From contig NZ_CP024190.1 of assembly GCF_003391395.1 (NCBI RefSeq), positions 4,464,001-4,528,000 of the forward strand: 64,000 nt of DNA, read 5' to 3'. Shown piece after piece: positions 8,654 to 18,178 of the stretch. A model generated the notes under the pieces. It was not told the DNA's origin. It ran no database searches and worked only from the letters and a program-made list of their open reading frames with translations. Each line of letters starts with the position of its first letter. The first letter of the stretch is position 1. A program made the position numbers and the translations under genes. This stretch comes from Mycobacterium marinum. GTDB lineage: Bacteria; Actinomycetota; Actinomycetes; Mycobacteriales; Mycobacteriaceae.

Positions 8654-11310
8654 TGCAGCGCTGCCAACCTGGTCGTGATCCGGTCGCTTTCCTCCTGCGC
8701 CAAACGTTGGCGATCGCGGATCTTGCCGACGACGGCCTCGGGCGCCTTGGCCAGGAAATCGGCGTTTGCCAATTTGGCCGCGGTCGATACCAATTCCTTT
8801 TCGGCTGCGGCCAAGTCCTTTTCGAGACGCCGCCGCTCGGCAGCCACGTCGATGGTGCCCGAGGTATCGAGCTCGACAACAACCGTGTGGTTCATGCTCG
8901 GGCCGAGCCGAACCTCCAGCGAGACCGACGGCGCAAAGCCTTCACCTGGCGCGGTAAGCCACGCCAGTGAGGTGACGGCCGCAACCTGAGCACCCAGATC
9001 GGATTCCTCGACACCGATCAGCCGAGCGGGCACCTTTTGCCGGTCGGCCAGCCCTTGGTCACTGCGGAAACGCCGGATCTCGGTGACCAGATTCTGCATA
9101 TCACTGATCCGCTGCGCGGCAACCGGATCCAGGGTGATTCCGGAGGGCTGCGGCCAGTCGGCGATCACCAGCGATTCCTGCCCGGTCAGCGCCTGCCACA
9201 ACGCCTCGGTGATGAACGGGATGACGGGGTGCAACAACCGCAACAGTGTGTCCAGCCCCGCCGCCAGCACCGCGGTGGTGGCCGAAAGGCCTTCGGCGAG
9301 CTGGGTTTTGGCTAGCTCGACGTACCAGTCGCAGAATTCGTCCCACGCGAAGTGGTAGAGCGCCTCGCAGGCCCGGCTGAATTCGTAACTGTCGAAGGCC
9401 GAATCAACTTCGGCCCGAACCTCTTCGAGCCGCCCCAGGATCCAGCGGTCGGCATCGGTCAGCTCCCCCAGCGGGGGCAGCGGGGCCAGCGCGGCACCGT
9501 TGAGCAGCGCGTAACGGGTCGCGTTGAACAACTTGGTACCGAAGTTTCGTGACGCCCGGACCGCGTCCTCGCCCACTGCCAGGTCACTGCCGGGGCTCGC
9601 CCCACGGGCCAGGGTGAAGCGCAATGCGTCGGCACCGAACGTGTCGATCCAATCCAGTGGGTCGATGACGTTGCCTTTGGACTTGCTCATCTTCCGGCCG
9701 AACTCGTCGCGGATCAGGCCATGCAGAAAAACGTCGGTGAACGGCACCTGGGCGCCACGGCGGCCGTCCAGGGTGATCACCTCGTCTCCGCCGACGAAGG
9801 TGCCGAACATCATCATCCTGGCCACCCAGAAGAACAAGATGTCATATCCGGTGACCAAAACACTTGTGGGATAGAACTTTTCTAGCTCTGGAGTCAGTTC
9901 GGGCCAGCCCAGTGTGGAAAACGGCCAAAGCGCCGAGGAGAACCAGGTGTCCAGGACATCGGAGTCCTGTTCCCACCCCTGCGGCGGCGTCTCGTCCGGA
10001 CCGACGCACACCTTCTCCCCGTTGGGGCCGTACCAAATCGGAATGCGGTGACCCCACCACAGTTGTCTCGAGATGCACCAGTCGTGCATGTCGTCGACCC
10101 AGGCGAACCAGCGTGGCTCCAGGCTTGCGGGGTGGATCACGGTGTCCCCATTGCGCACCGCATCACCCGCGGCCTTGGCCAGCGACTCCACCCGCACCCA
10201 CCACTGCAACGAAAGCCGTGGCTCGATTGGCTCTCCACTGCGATCGGAATGCCCGACGCTGTGCAAGTAGGGACGTTTCTCCTCGACGACGCGCCCCTGG
10301 GCCGCGAGCGCCTCACGCACCGCGACCCGGGCTTCGAATCGGTCCATGCCGTCGAATTGCGTTCCGGTGTCCACGATCCGGCCCTTGGTATCCAGAATCG
10401 AAGGCATGGGCAATTGGTGGCGCATCCCGATCTCGAAGTCGTTCGGGTCGTGTGCCGGGGTGACTTTGACCGCACCCGTGCCGAATTCGGGATCCACGTG
10501 CCCATCGGCGACGATGATCAGCTGCCGGTCCACGAATGGGTGCGCCAAGGTGGTGCCGACCAGGTGGCGGTAGCGCTCATCGTCCGGGTGGACGGCGATC
10601 GCGGTATCGCCCAACATTGTTTCGACCCGGGTGGTGGCCACCACGATGTGGGGTTGGGAGTCCTCTAGTGAGCCGTACCGGAACGACACCAGCTCACCCT
10701 CCACCTCGAGGTAGTTCACCTCGAGGTCGGATATCGCCGTCTGCAGCACCGGCGACCAGTTGACCAACCGCTCGGCCTGATAGATCAGCCCGGCATCGTA
10801 GAGCCGCTTGAAGATCGTTCGCACCGCCCGCGACAGGCCCTCGTCCATGGTGAACCGGTCACGGCTCCAGTCCACCCCGTCACCGAGCCGGCGCATCTGG
10901 CCGCCGATCGCGCCGCCCGACTCGCGCTTCCAGTCCCAGACCTTGTCGACGAACAGCTCGCGACCGAAGTCTTCCTTGGTCTTACCGTCGGCCGCGAGCT
11001 GCTTTTCCACCACGGTCTGGGTCGCGATGCCGGCATGGTCCATTCCCGGCTGCCACAGCACCTCATAGCCCTGCATCCGCTTGCGGCGGGTCAGGGCATC
11101 CATCATGGTGTGTTCCAGCGCATGGCCCATGTGCAGGCTGCCGGTCACATTGGGCGGCGGCAACACAATCGAGTACGGCGGTTTCGAGCTGGTCGGATCG
11201 GCGACGAAGTAGCCGGCATCCGCCCACTTCTGATAGATGTCGCCTTCCATCGCAGCTGGATCCCACGACTTGGGCAGCTGGTCGGCGGCAGAATCGGCGC
11301 TGGCGGTCAC
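8650..11310 (-). CDS. valS: Valyl-tRNA synthetase
   Basis: Class I aminoacyl-tRNA synthetase charging tRNA-Val. The 886-residue protein has PPPNVTGSLHMGH (HIGH motif at 60-63), a CP1 editing domain in the middle, KMSKSKGNVIDP as the KMSKS loop, an anticodon-binding domain, and the C-terminal coiled coil (around ERRRLEKDLAAAEKELV) characteristic of ValS rather than IleS. Full length. It is the promoter-proximal gene of the valS-folC-DUF4233-ndk unit. Confidence 0.97.
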   Translation of the reverse strand: MTASADSAADQLPKSWDPAAMEGDIYQKWADAGYFVADPTSSKPPYSIVLPPPNVTGSLHMGHALEHTMMDALTRRKRMQGYEVLWQPGMDHAGIATQTVVEKQLAADGKTKEDFGRELFVDKVWDWKRESGGAIGGQMRRLGDGVDWSRDRFTMDEGLSRAVRTIFKRLYDAGLIYQAERLVNWSPVLQTAISDLEVNYLEVEGELVSFRYGSLEDSQPHIVVATTRVETMLGDTAIAVHPDDERYRHLVGTTLAHPFVDRQLIIVADGHVDPEFGTGAVKVTPAHDPNDFEIGMRHQLPMPSILDTKGRIVDTGTQFDGMDRFEARVAVREALAAQGRVVEEKRPYLHSVGHSDRSGEPIEPRLSLQWWVRVESLAKAAGDAVRNGDTVIHPASLEPRWFAWVDDMHDWCISRQLWWGHRIPIWYGPNGEKVCVGPDETPPQGWEQDSDVLDTWFSSALWPFSTLGWPELTPELEKFYPTSVLVTGYDILFFWVARMMMFGTFVGGDEVITLDGRRGAQVPFTDVFLHGLIRDEFGRKMSKSKGNVIDPLDWIDTFGADALRFTLARGASPGSDLAVGEDAVRASRNFGTKLFNATRYALLNGAALAPLPPLGELTDADRWILGRLEEVRAEVDSAFDSYEFSRACEALYHFAWDEFCDWYVELAKTQLAEGLSATTAVLAAGLDTLLRLLHPVIPFITEALWQALTGQESLVIADWPQPSGITLDPVAAQRISDMQNLVTEIRRFRSDQGLADRQKVPARLIGVEESDLGAQVAAVTSLAWLTAPGEGFAPSVSLEVRLGPSMNHTVVVELDTSGTIDVAAERRRLEKDLAAAEKELVSTAAKLANADFLAKAPEAVVGKIRDRQRLAQEESDRITTRLAALQ

Positions 11311-11384
11311 CGGTCAATTCTAGGAACCGCGCTCGGGCGGCCTGTAGGCACCCAAAACCTCAGGTGAACGCCGTTTAGCCGCGA

Positions 11385-12014
11385 TCAGGGAATCGTGAGC
11401 ACCTCGCCGGGGTGGATCAAGTCGGGATTAGCCACACCGCTGGCCTCGGCAATCACCTGATACTTGCTGCCGTCGCCGTAGAAGCGCTCCGCGATGGCCC
11501 ACAGGGTGTCACCGGAGACCACGGTGTAGGTCCGCGGCGCGGGCTCGGCAGCAGGCTCCGGTGGCGCCGGTTCGGCGACCGCTGCCGCGACGGGCTCCGG
11601 GGTGGTGTCGACGCGCTGAGCCGTATCCGAGGCAGTGGCTTCGGCCGCGGCGGTGGGCTCGGGCGGCGGCGGGGCGTCGGTCTCGGTATGCGTCGACCAG
11701 GCCGGTCCGTCAGCGGCATAGAGCACCAGATTGCGATCGTCTTGCAGCACCAGCCGGACGTTCTTCTTGCCTTTGGTGTCGGTGTGCCAGACCGGTTTGT
11801 CCGCCGTGTACACCACAAAGTTGCCGTCGCGCTGCACCTCGGCGCGCACCACCTGCTGGCCGTTGGTGGCGCTCGCCCACAGCGGGGTGCCGCGGGAGGC
11901 CAACACGAGATTGCCGTCGTCTTGCAAGGTCAGGGTGTAAGCCCCGTTTTTGGAAACCAGTGACTCCCCCGGCACCAGCTGCTGTCCTTCGGTCAGTGTG
12001 TCCGACATTGGCAA
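11385..12014 (-). CDS. B-lectin (bulb-type) plus LysM domain protein
   Basis: A 209-residue two-domain protein. The N-terminal half (about 1-110) is a bulb-type mannose-binding lectin fold with three QxDxNxVxY-like motifs: LQDDGNLVLA, VQRDGNFVVY and LQDDRNLVLY. A Pro/Ala/Glu-rich linker follows (about 112-160). The last 48 residues are a LysM peptidoglycan-binding domain (YTVVSGDTLWAIAERFYGDG ... IHPGEVLTIP). There is no obvious signal peptide, so secretion, if any, would be non-classical. The combination suggests a carbohydrate- and cell-wall-binding protein. I know of similar lectin-LysM proteins in other mycobacteria, but the gene is not part of this block in M. tuberculosis as I recall it. 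Confidence 0.88.
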   Translation of the reverse strand: MPMSDTLTEGQQLVPGESLVSKNGAYTLTLQDDGNLVLASRGTPLWASATNGQQVVRAEVQRDGNFVVYTADKPVWHTDTKGKKNVRLVLQDDRNLVLYAADGPAWSTHTETDAPPPPEPTAAAEATASDTAQRVDTTPEPVAAAVAEPAPPEPAAEPAPRTYTVVSGDTLWAIAERFYGDGSKYQVIAEASGVANPDLIHPGEVLTIP

Positions 12015-12091
12015 TACCCCTCTCGTTACTTATCTTGAATCGGCTCGCGGTGGTCGAGCGAAACGGCAGCTACGCCGGCCGCCGACTGGCG

Positions 12092-12697
12092 CTACTTCTT
12101 ACCACCCAGTAGGCCGCCCAGAATGTCACCCAGGGCGCCACCTTTGCCTCCCAGCACACTGCCGAGAATGCTCCCCAGGGACTTGTCAACGGATCCGCCC
12201 CCGAGGATGCTGCCCAGCACCTCGCCTAGCCCTCCGCGGGAGGCTGACTCGGAGTTCTGCTGCGATCCTTCCCCCGAGCCTAGCTGATTTCCGATGTAGG
12301 CCAACACAATCGGGAGCACGATCGGCAACAGCTGCTTGAGCAGATCGCGGTTGCCGGCGCCGCCCTTGGCCAACGCCGATGCGACTTGCTCGGCGTCGTT
12401 GCCACCGAAAAGTGTCGCAATCGTCTGATGTCCGTCGCCCCGGTCCGCCGCATCAAGGTTGTGGTCCAGACCCCCGCCGGCGTCGAGCAGGCCCCGGGCC
12501 GCCTGACGGTTGGCGGCGGATTCGATCCTGCTGGCATGGTCGGGATCTTGCGAAGTCTGGTGCAGACCGCTGACCAGCACCGGCACCAGCGTGTGAACCG
12601 CGCTGTCAACCTCGCCCTGGTCGACGCCTAGCCGACTCGCGATTTCCGAGGTAGGTATCCGAGCGTAAAGATCGTCGAGACCGGCCATCGATGCCAC
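12092..12697 (-). CDS. DUF937 (YidB-like) protein
   Basis: A 201-residue protein of unknown function. The N-terminal part (about 1-120) resembles DUF937, with MAGLDDLYARIPTSEIASRL, helical Ala-rich segments and a GGNDAEQVASALAKGG loop. The C-terminal third is a Gly/Leu/Ser-rich low-complexity tail made of repeated SILGGG/SVLGGKGG units ending GGLLGGKK. It lies 77 bp upstream of the lectin/LysM gene on the same strand. No catalytic motif is visible. Confidence 0.8.
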   Translation of the reverse strand: MASMAGLDDLYARIPTSEIASRLGVDQGEVDSAVHTLVPVLVSGLHQTSQDPDHASRIESAANRQAARGLLDAGGGLDHNLDAADRGDGHQTIATLFGGNDAEQVASALAKGGAGNRDLLKQLLPIVLPIVLAYIGNQLGSGEGSQQNSESASRGGLGEVLGSILGGGSVDKSLGSILGSVLGGKGGALGDILGGLLGGKK

Positions 12698-12795
12698 CTC
12701 TTTTGCGGCTCATTGGGTGCGCTGTGAACTTCTGTGGACCACTTTCGACACTAGACCGCCGCGCTCTTCACCGAAAGCCGTTGCGGCAGACCAGT

Positions 12796-14052
12796 TCAAG
12801 TTAACCGTTCGGTAGCCAGCGCGACACCCGCGGCCGGCAAGCGCGCTAGCAACGCGTCACCCATCGCGGCCGCCGGGGTGAGCACGCCATGCAGGCCCGA
12901 AAGCTGGTCACGATCGAAGGCCAGTGCCAGACCGCACTCCCCCAGCAACACCGACGTCGCTTTGTACCCGGGATCACCGTCCTGCTCCATCCGTGCCACG
13001 TACCTGTCACCCGAGGTCGTCGTGGTGTAGGTCTCGATGCGGTAGTAGCCGCGCTCCCGAGTTGCGGCGCTGGGGCCGGTGCCGGGTTTGGGAGCGATGC
13101 GCTCCACCAACCGTTGTGGCAGCAACCGGAAGTAGCGGCTGCCCAAGCCCGTCATCGCGTTGCCAACACCGCTGATCATGGCCGAGGCCACTGGCGCCAC
13201 CGCCGACGAGCCCAGGCTCATGTGTTCGGTGTACTGGAACCGCTTGCCGTACGCCCAATCCAGCAGCGCGTTGCTGCGCCGCACGATGCGGGTGTTGGTG
13301 GGCGCCATCATGAATCCTGCCGTCCACAGCCCGGTCAGTTCTGGAGCGATTCGTCCACCACGACGCCAGGGCAGATCGGGCTGCGGTCCAAGTTCCGGCT
13401 CGGCGGCGCGGTCGGTGCTCAGCGTGTAGGGGTCGGTGAACTGGCGACGCAGATCGGGGTCGGCGGAGACGGCACGCAAAATTTCCAGCATCGACGCGAC
13501 CGTGCCGCCCGATACCCCGCCGGCGAACGAACGGACGACGAAGTCGGTGCGACCCAGCTCACCGGCACCGTCGTCGCGGACAGCACGGTAGAGGGCGTAC
13601 ACGGTGAGGTCCGATGGAATCGAATCGAAGCCACAGGCGTGCACGATCCGGGCCCCGGTGTCGGCGGCCTGTTTGTGATACAGGTCGATGCTTTCGCGCA
13701 CGAACGGCGGCTCGCCGGTCAGATCGGCATAGTCGGTGCCGGCAGCCGCGCACGCGGCCACCAGGGGCAGGCCATAGCGCATGTACGGCCCAACCGTGGT
13801 GACGACCACCCGGGTGCGGGCGGCCATCTCCTTGAGTGTCGCCGGTGCGCCGGCGTCGGCGCTGACCACGGGCCAGGACTGTGCGGCCTCCCCCAGCGTC
13901 TGACGGACCGCCAACAATCGGTCGGTCGACCGGCCGGCCAGCGCGATTCGCGCGTCGCCGCCGGCCCGGGCCAGGTATTGCGCGGTCAGCTTGCCGACGA
14001 AGCCGGTCGCCCCGTAGAGGATGATGTCGAATTCACGCGGCGTTTCGCTCAC
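12796..14052 (-). CDS. Saccharopine dehydrogenase-like reductase (Rv2449c type)
   Basis: A 418-residue NAD(P)-dependent protein with an N-terminal Rossmann fold (DIILYGATGFVGKLTAQYLA). It then has VVVTTVGPYMRYG and DYADLTGEPPFVRE, segments shared with the saccharopine dehydrogenase and trans-acting enoyl reductase family of mycobacteria. Members include enoyl reductases acting on PKS lipids, but the substrate of this orthologue is unknown. Its place between valS and rpfE matches Rv2449c. No sign of truncation. Confidence 0.88.
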   Translation of the reverse strand: MSETPREFDIILYGATGFVGKLTAQYLARAGGDARIALAGRSTDRLLAVRQTLGEAAQSWPVVSADAGAPATLKEMAARTRVVVTTVGPYMRYGLPLVAACAAAGTDYADLTGEPPFVRESIDLYHKQAADTGARIVHACGFDSIPSDLTVYALYRAVRDDGAGELGRTDFVVRSFAGGVSGGTVASMLEILRAVSADPDLRRQFTDPYTLSTDRAAEPELGPQPDLPWRRGGRIAPELTGLWTAGFMMAPTNTRIVRRSNALLDWAYGKRFQYTEHMSLGSSAVAPVASAMISGVGNAMTGLGSRYFRLLPQRLVERIAPKPGTGPSAATRERGYYRIETYTTTTSGDRYVARMEQDGDPGYKATSVLLGECGLALAFDRDQLSGLHGVLTPAAAMGDALLARLPAAGVALATERLT

Positions 14053-14159
14053 CGACCCGACGCTACCGCGCGGTCAGGGGTTCGTGAGCAGACGAGGGCC
14101 AATGGCGCCCGGATTCACACCTGATAGGGCCGGGCTGGACCCGGCAAGACCCCAAACAA

Positions 14160-14197
14160 GATGAGAGCGCCGGGCCTGAAGGCCCGACACTCTCATC
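14160..14197 (-). terminator. Hairpin downstream of rpfE
   Basis: A two-part perfect inverted repeat: outer arms GATGAGAG (14160-14167) and CTCTCATC (14190-14197), inner arms GGGCC (14172-14176) and GGCCC (14181-14185). It lies 22 bp past the rpfE stop and is followed on the minus strand by CTTGTTTGGG, a weak T tract. It fits a Rho-independent-like terminator between rpfE and the Rv2449c-type gene. Confidence 0.65.
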
Positions 14198-14218
14198 AAA
14201 AATCCAGCGTGGCGTCGG

Positions 14219-14929
14219 CTAGCCGCGTCGGCCGCAGACCGGCCACGCGCCGATGCCCTGGCTGCGCAGCACATTCTCGGCCACTCGGATCTGCTCTTCA
14301 CGGCTCGCACCGGCGGCCGATCCCGAGCCACCGTTGGCCCGCCAAGTGCTCGCGGTGAACTGCAGGCCGCCGGAGTAGCCGTTGCCGGTGCTGATGCCCC
14401 AGTTACCGCCGGATTCGCACTGTGCGATGGCGTCCCAGTTCACGGTGTAGACCTTGGGAGCGGGCGGCGGCGCAACGTCCGGCGCCGGCGGCTCGAAACC
14501 GACTGGTTCCGGAGCTGGCTGAACATCCTCAGGGGCCGGCGGTGCGAAGGCGTCCGGGGCCGGCGGTGCATCCTCCGGAGCGGGACCGTCCGGCATGTCG
14601 ACCGGCGCGATCATGGCCTCGGGGGCCGGCGGTGCGTCCTGCGGGGCCGGCGGCGCGTCCTGCGGGGCCGGCGGCGCCTCCCCCGGAGCGGGGGCCTCCG
14701 GCATGTCGACCGGCGCAATCATGGCCTCGGGGGCCGGCGGTGCGTCCTCCGGGGCGGGCGGCTCAAAGGCATCCGGGGCCGCAGGCAGGTTGGGGTCAAA
14801 GCCCGTCGTGTCGGCACCGACCGCATTCGGGTCCAGGCCGTCGTCGGCGTTGGCGGTGGCGGCGGTGGGCACAGTCACGAGCGTCCCTGTGATCGCCGCG
14901 ACGATGAGCGTCTTGCGGACGTTCTTCAA
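14219..14929 (-). CDS. rpfE: Resuscitation-promoting factor RpfE
   Basis: Secreted peptidoglycan hydrolase that wakes dormant mycobacteria. The 236-residue protein has a signal peptide (MKNVRKTLIVAAITGTLVTV, likely cleaved after ATANA). A long Pro/Ala/Glu-rich region follows, and the last 80 residues form the Rpf lysozyme-like domain (NWDAIAQCESGGNWGISTG) with the catalytic Glu in CESGG and the domain cysteines, ending in CGRRG. The ends match RpfE of M. tuberculosis as I remember it, but the A/P linker is much longer here owing to internal duplication. It probably has its own promoter in the long upstream gap. Confidence 0.95.
   Translation of the reverse strand: MKNVRKTLIVAAITGTLVTVPTAATANADDGLDPNAVGADTTGFDPNLPAAPDAFEPPAPEDAPPAPEAMIAPVDMPEAPAPGEAPPAPQDAPPAPQDAPPAPEAMIAPVDMPDGPAPEDAPPAPDAFAPPAPEDVQPAPEPVGFEPPAPDVAPPPAPKVYTVNWDAIAQCESGGNWGISTGNGYSGGLQFTASTWRANGGSGSAAGASREEQIRVAENVLRSQGIGAWPVCGRRG
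14589..14748 (-). repeat. Duplicated block in the rpfE Ala/Pro linker
   Basis: A block of about 52 bp at 14589-14640 recurs at 14697-14748 (108 bp apart, in frame), encoding PPAPEAMIAPVDMP twice. Between the copies are shorter PPAPQDA repeats. This in-frame expansion explains most of the extra length of the linker. Confidence 0.8.
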
Positions 14930-16555
14930 GATTGTTCCTTTCGCGGTGCGCGCGCCAAAGCCAGCCAGCCCACGAGACGTGGGTTGGTTGCGATGTCCAG
15001 TTAGGAATTGCTGCTTTGAGACGTGCCGTCTCGTTTCGGCACGACAGCGGAGGGCCTGATCTGCCCGGCGGGCCTTGCCCGACCGCAGCGGCGGCTATGC
15101 GAAATTAGTGCCGCCCGCAGCTCCGCTCACACGCGGGTCCGTGGATTCAATTTTGTTCATTACTGTTGCCCGGTCTTTTGGGCTACGGGGACCGTACGAT
15201 AACGATTTGGATTCGTCATCTCCGCCACGCCGATATCTCAGTTCTATAACGCGCGAATCACGGCCGGATACCAGAAAAGTTCCTGCTGGTCAGACGCAAA
15301 TTTGCGGCAATACAAGAGCATTGACAGTTTGGGCGCCTTCGTGAGCCGAATCACGCACATTTTGTGAGCTGAGACACGAGTTTGCCCATGGACAACTCGG
15401 CCGGCGTACCGCACACCCACGCCAACACCGCCGTGACCCAGGTCATAACCCTCGGGCAAAGGCGGTTGGAACACACTCAGCTGCAGTTCACAAAAGGCTG
15501 CTGTCAATCAACTGAACACCAAGTGTCACAGCGCTGTTCATTGCATGGGCAGTTGGCAACGGTTAGCGACTGCAGTGTCGACGGGATACTAATTATCTTT
15601 CGCGGCCTTCGTATCCGACCGGCCGCCAACCGACGAAGCAACCCCCAGTGCGCAGTGAGATCGTGGGCCTCTGATCACGACGCGGTTTACACGTGCCGAT
15701 CAACGAGTCATGTTGCCCGCTAGTAGCTTTCGCCCTCTCCAACGCTACAGCGGTGTGGTTGGCGGCGATGACGGTGCGTAGATCCTCCATGGAGAAAACC
15801 GCAGACTTAGTGGCGGGATGCTTGCCACTACTACGGCTTCAAGGATCACCACAGCGTGCACAGACACAGGAAAACCGCGGTTTTGGAGAATTCGCCACGA
15901 CGCCAGCAGGCCCCGGCCCCTGCCGCAGTCCGCGGGTTGCACCCGAGATAGTGGTCAAACGACGCCGCACGTACCCGCGGCACCTTAGCCCGGCGATCAA
16001 CGTGGGTGCTACCCACATTTCAGCCCAAGTCCCCCAGCCAATTCGGCGAGCGCCGGAACTACATTCACTATTGGGATCAGCGCTTCACGGCGATATGGTT
16101 GGCGAGGGTTCAACGGGATATGTCGGTACGTGCGGTCAGCACGCAGGGGACGTCTTTTTCCGGTCTCCCATGTATGCGCTCGACCGGCGACGATGGTCGA
16201 CTCGAACCGAATCTCGACTCACGATGGCGACCTGGATCGGGCCGATCTGCTACCGACGCCGCCGTCAACCTGCCCTCGACAAGGCTTACCCCAATAGCTT
16301 TCGAACTGCTCCAGCTCAGGCGCAACCACGACCTAAGGTTCCCACCCGCCGAGTCAACTGAACTTCGGGCAGTCCAGTCCGATGATGGTTGCCAGCGGCC
16401 TTCATCCAGCAAGTTGCGCCATCGCCGACCACATCGAGTACGTCCTAGCGCAGAACGATTTCGGCGCAATAAGCCCGCATAGAGTTTAGGAGGGCTCGGG
16501 CATCCACCTATCCAATCCCACTGGCACTATCACCGATCAAAACCGTGGGCAAGGA
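14930..16555. other. 1.6-kb region without a supported gene
   Basis: Open frames up to 222 codons exist (for example 15693-16361 on plus and 16110-16469 on minus), but none shows a recognisable motif, ribosome binding site or consistent codon pattern, and they overlap on both strands. The part nearest rpfE must contain its promoter. It may contain decayed genes; I could not identify any. Confidence 0.5.
15340..15355. promoter_or_regulatory. Candidate cAMP-receptor-protein (Crp) site
   Basis: The sequence CGTGAGCCGAATCACG is a perfect 5-6-5 palindrome. It matches the mycobacterial Crp pattern of the type (C/T)GTGA-N6-TCAC(G/A) as I recall it. It lies 411 bp upstream of the rpfE start, which is far for a direct role, so it could serve an unseen transcript instead. 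Confidence 0.35.
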
Positions 16556-18178
16556 TCATGTGGATGAACCGATCCGGGCCAGACTAGACGGAGGTGGCCC
16601 GTTGCTGGCGGGGATGGCCAGGCGGGTCGGCCGGTCGCGGCCGCGAAGTGTCACCGTCTCCGCCAAATTCCAATGGGCACGTTCGGTTTCGGATGCGCCG
16701 GCTACCGTTTCCGAGGATGCCACTAGGCGGGCGGAATACGATTTGGCCAGTTCACACAGCCGGGCCGCCTCGTTCACCGGTCCACCGATCACGGTGTATT
16801 CGAACCGCTCATTGGCGCCGACATTGCCGGCGACCACTTGTCCTGCGGCCACGCCGATGCCCGCCCGGCACTCCGGCACCTCGGTGCAGAGTCGCCCGGC
16901 GATGGCCCGTGCGGCGCTCAATGCCGCGACTTCGGGGCACTCGAGTGGATTTGGCGCACCGAAGATGGCCAGGGAGGCGTCACCTTCGAATTTGTTGACC
17001 AGGCCGCGGTGACGCTCCACCTCATCGACGATCACCGCGAAAAATCGGTTGAGCAACTGCACCACGTCTGTGGCCGGCCGGTCGCTCACCAGTTGTGTCG
17101 AGCCGATGATATCGACGAAAACAACCGCGACATAACGCTCTTCGCCGCCCAGCTGCGGCGGCTTTCGTTCCGCGGCCGCGGCAACTTCGCGTCCGACGTG
17201 GCGGCCGAAAAGGTCGCGGACGCGTTCGCGCTCACGCAGCCCCTCGACCATGGAGTTGAAGCCGCTCTGCAGCTCGCCGAGTTCGCTGCCGTCGAAGACC
17301 ACAACATCTCCCCGTAGGTCCCCTCGTTCGACGCGCTTGAGTGCGGCCCGCACGACCCGTACCGGGGTAGCCGTCAGCCACGCCGAGATAGCGATCAGCA
17401 ACAACCCGAAGACCAGGGTTGCACTGGACGCAATCAATACGCCCACGGCGAATTCCACCTCGGTGAGGTGCAACAACGCGATTTCGAACACCGCAAACAG
17501 ACTGATACCGATGAGTGGGACCCCGGACCCGAGCAGCCAGACCACGATGGTTCGACCGATGATGCCCGAGACGATCCGTCGGGGTGGGGGGCCTGTTTCA
17601 AGAGCTTGAGCGGTCATCGGCCGCAGCCAGAATTCGGTAAGTAGGTAACTGCCGGTGGCCACCAAGACTCCGCAAAAGCTGACCGAGAAAAGATATTTTG
17701 CGACGAATCGGGTGTCAACAAGCCCGTACAGGCTAGTCATCGTCAGCGTTCCTAAGCCCCACAGAAAGAAGTTGACGGCTGCAACCCGCGACGGAATGCG
17801 GAACGTGTTGGTAGCTTCGGCGCGGCTAGGGCGACGTCCCTCGATGTACCAACGCAGGGCTCGCTTGGCGAACGAGGTAATCCACCAGGTGCCGAGCACA
17901 AGCGCGATGGCATTGTAGGCAGGTCCGACTCCTAAGTTTAGCCAGGCGGGCGCCTCCGAGAGCATGTTTGGCTCGGGAACAGCTAGCGTGAGTAATACGA
18001 GCATGACGCCGATCCCGATCAGATTTATGCCCAGGATGGCCACGGCCGACATTGTCCGGATGCGGACCCATCGGCGTTCTGGCAGTACCCCCGCTTCCCC
18101 AAGGAGCCGGGAGCCGTAAGCACCGGCAACCACTGGTTGGCCGCCCTTATCGGTAGTCACGTTCAGCAGCCGATCCAA
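16556..18178 (-). CDS. Membrane HAMP-containing class III nucleotide cyclase
   Basis: Predicted adenylate cyclase making cAMP at the membrane. The 540-residue protein has six hydrophobic segments (about 42-66, 86-103, 133-152, 162-182, 205-236 and 242-268), a HAMP region (about 270-322) and a C-terminal catalytic domain (about 345-520). Metal-binding Asp356 (VVFVDIIGST) and Asp400 (FEGDASLAIFG) are present, as are substrate Lys396 (NKFEGD) and the transition-state pair Asn469 and Arg473 (VNEAAR). The usual substrate-specifying Asp in the YTVIGD motif is Gly466 here (YTVIGGPVN), so base specificity is uncertain. The architecture matches the Rv1318c-Rv1320c/Rv3645 group. It stands alone, convergent with nothing and divergent from the PKS operon. 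Confidence 0.9.
   Translation of the reverse strand: MDRLLNVTTDKGGQPVVAGAYGSRLLGEAGVLPERRWVRIRTMSAVAILGINLIGIGVMLVLLTLAVPEPNMLSEAPAWLNLGVGPAYNAIALVLGTWWITSFAKRALRWYIEGRRPSRAEATNTFRIPSRVAAVNFFLWGLGTLTMTSLYGLVDTRFVAKYLFSVSFCGVLVATGSYLLTEFWLRPMTAQALETGPPPRRIVSGIIGRTIVVWLLGSGVPLIGISLFAVFEIALLHLTEVEFAVGVLIASSATLVFGLLLIAISAWLTATPVRVVRAALKRVERGDLRGDVVVFDGSELGELQSGFNSMVEGLRERERVRDLFGRHVGREVAAAAERKPPQLGGEERYVAVVFVDIIGSTQLVSDRPATDVVQLLNRFFAVIVDEVERHRGLVNKFEGDASLAIFGAPNPLECPEVAALSAARAIAGRLCTEVPECRAGIGVAAGQVVAGNVGANERFEYTVIGGPVNEAARLCELAKSYSARLVASSETVAGASETERAHWNLAETVTLRGRDRPTRLAIPASNGPPPSSLARIGSST

Noticed and set aside
15693..16482. Open frames of 119-222 codons on both strands
   Set aside because: They overlap each other, show no family motif and have erratic composition; treated as chance frames.
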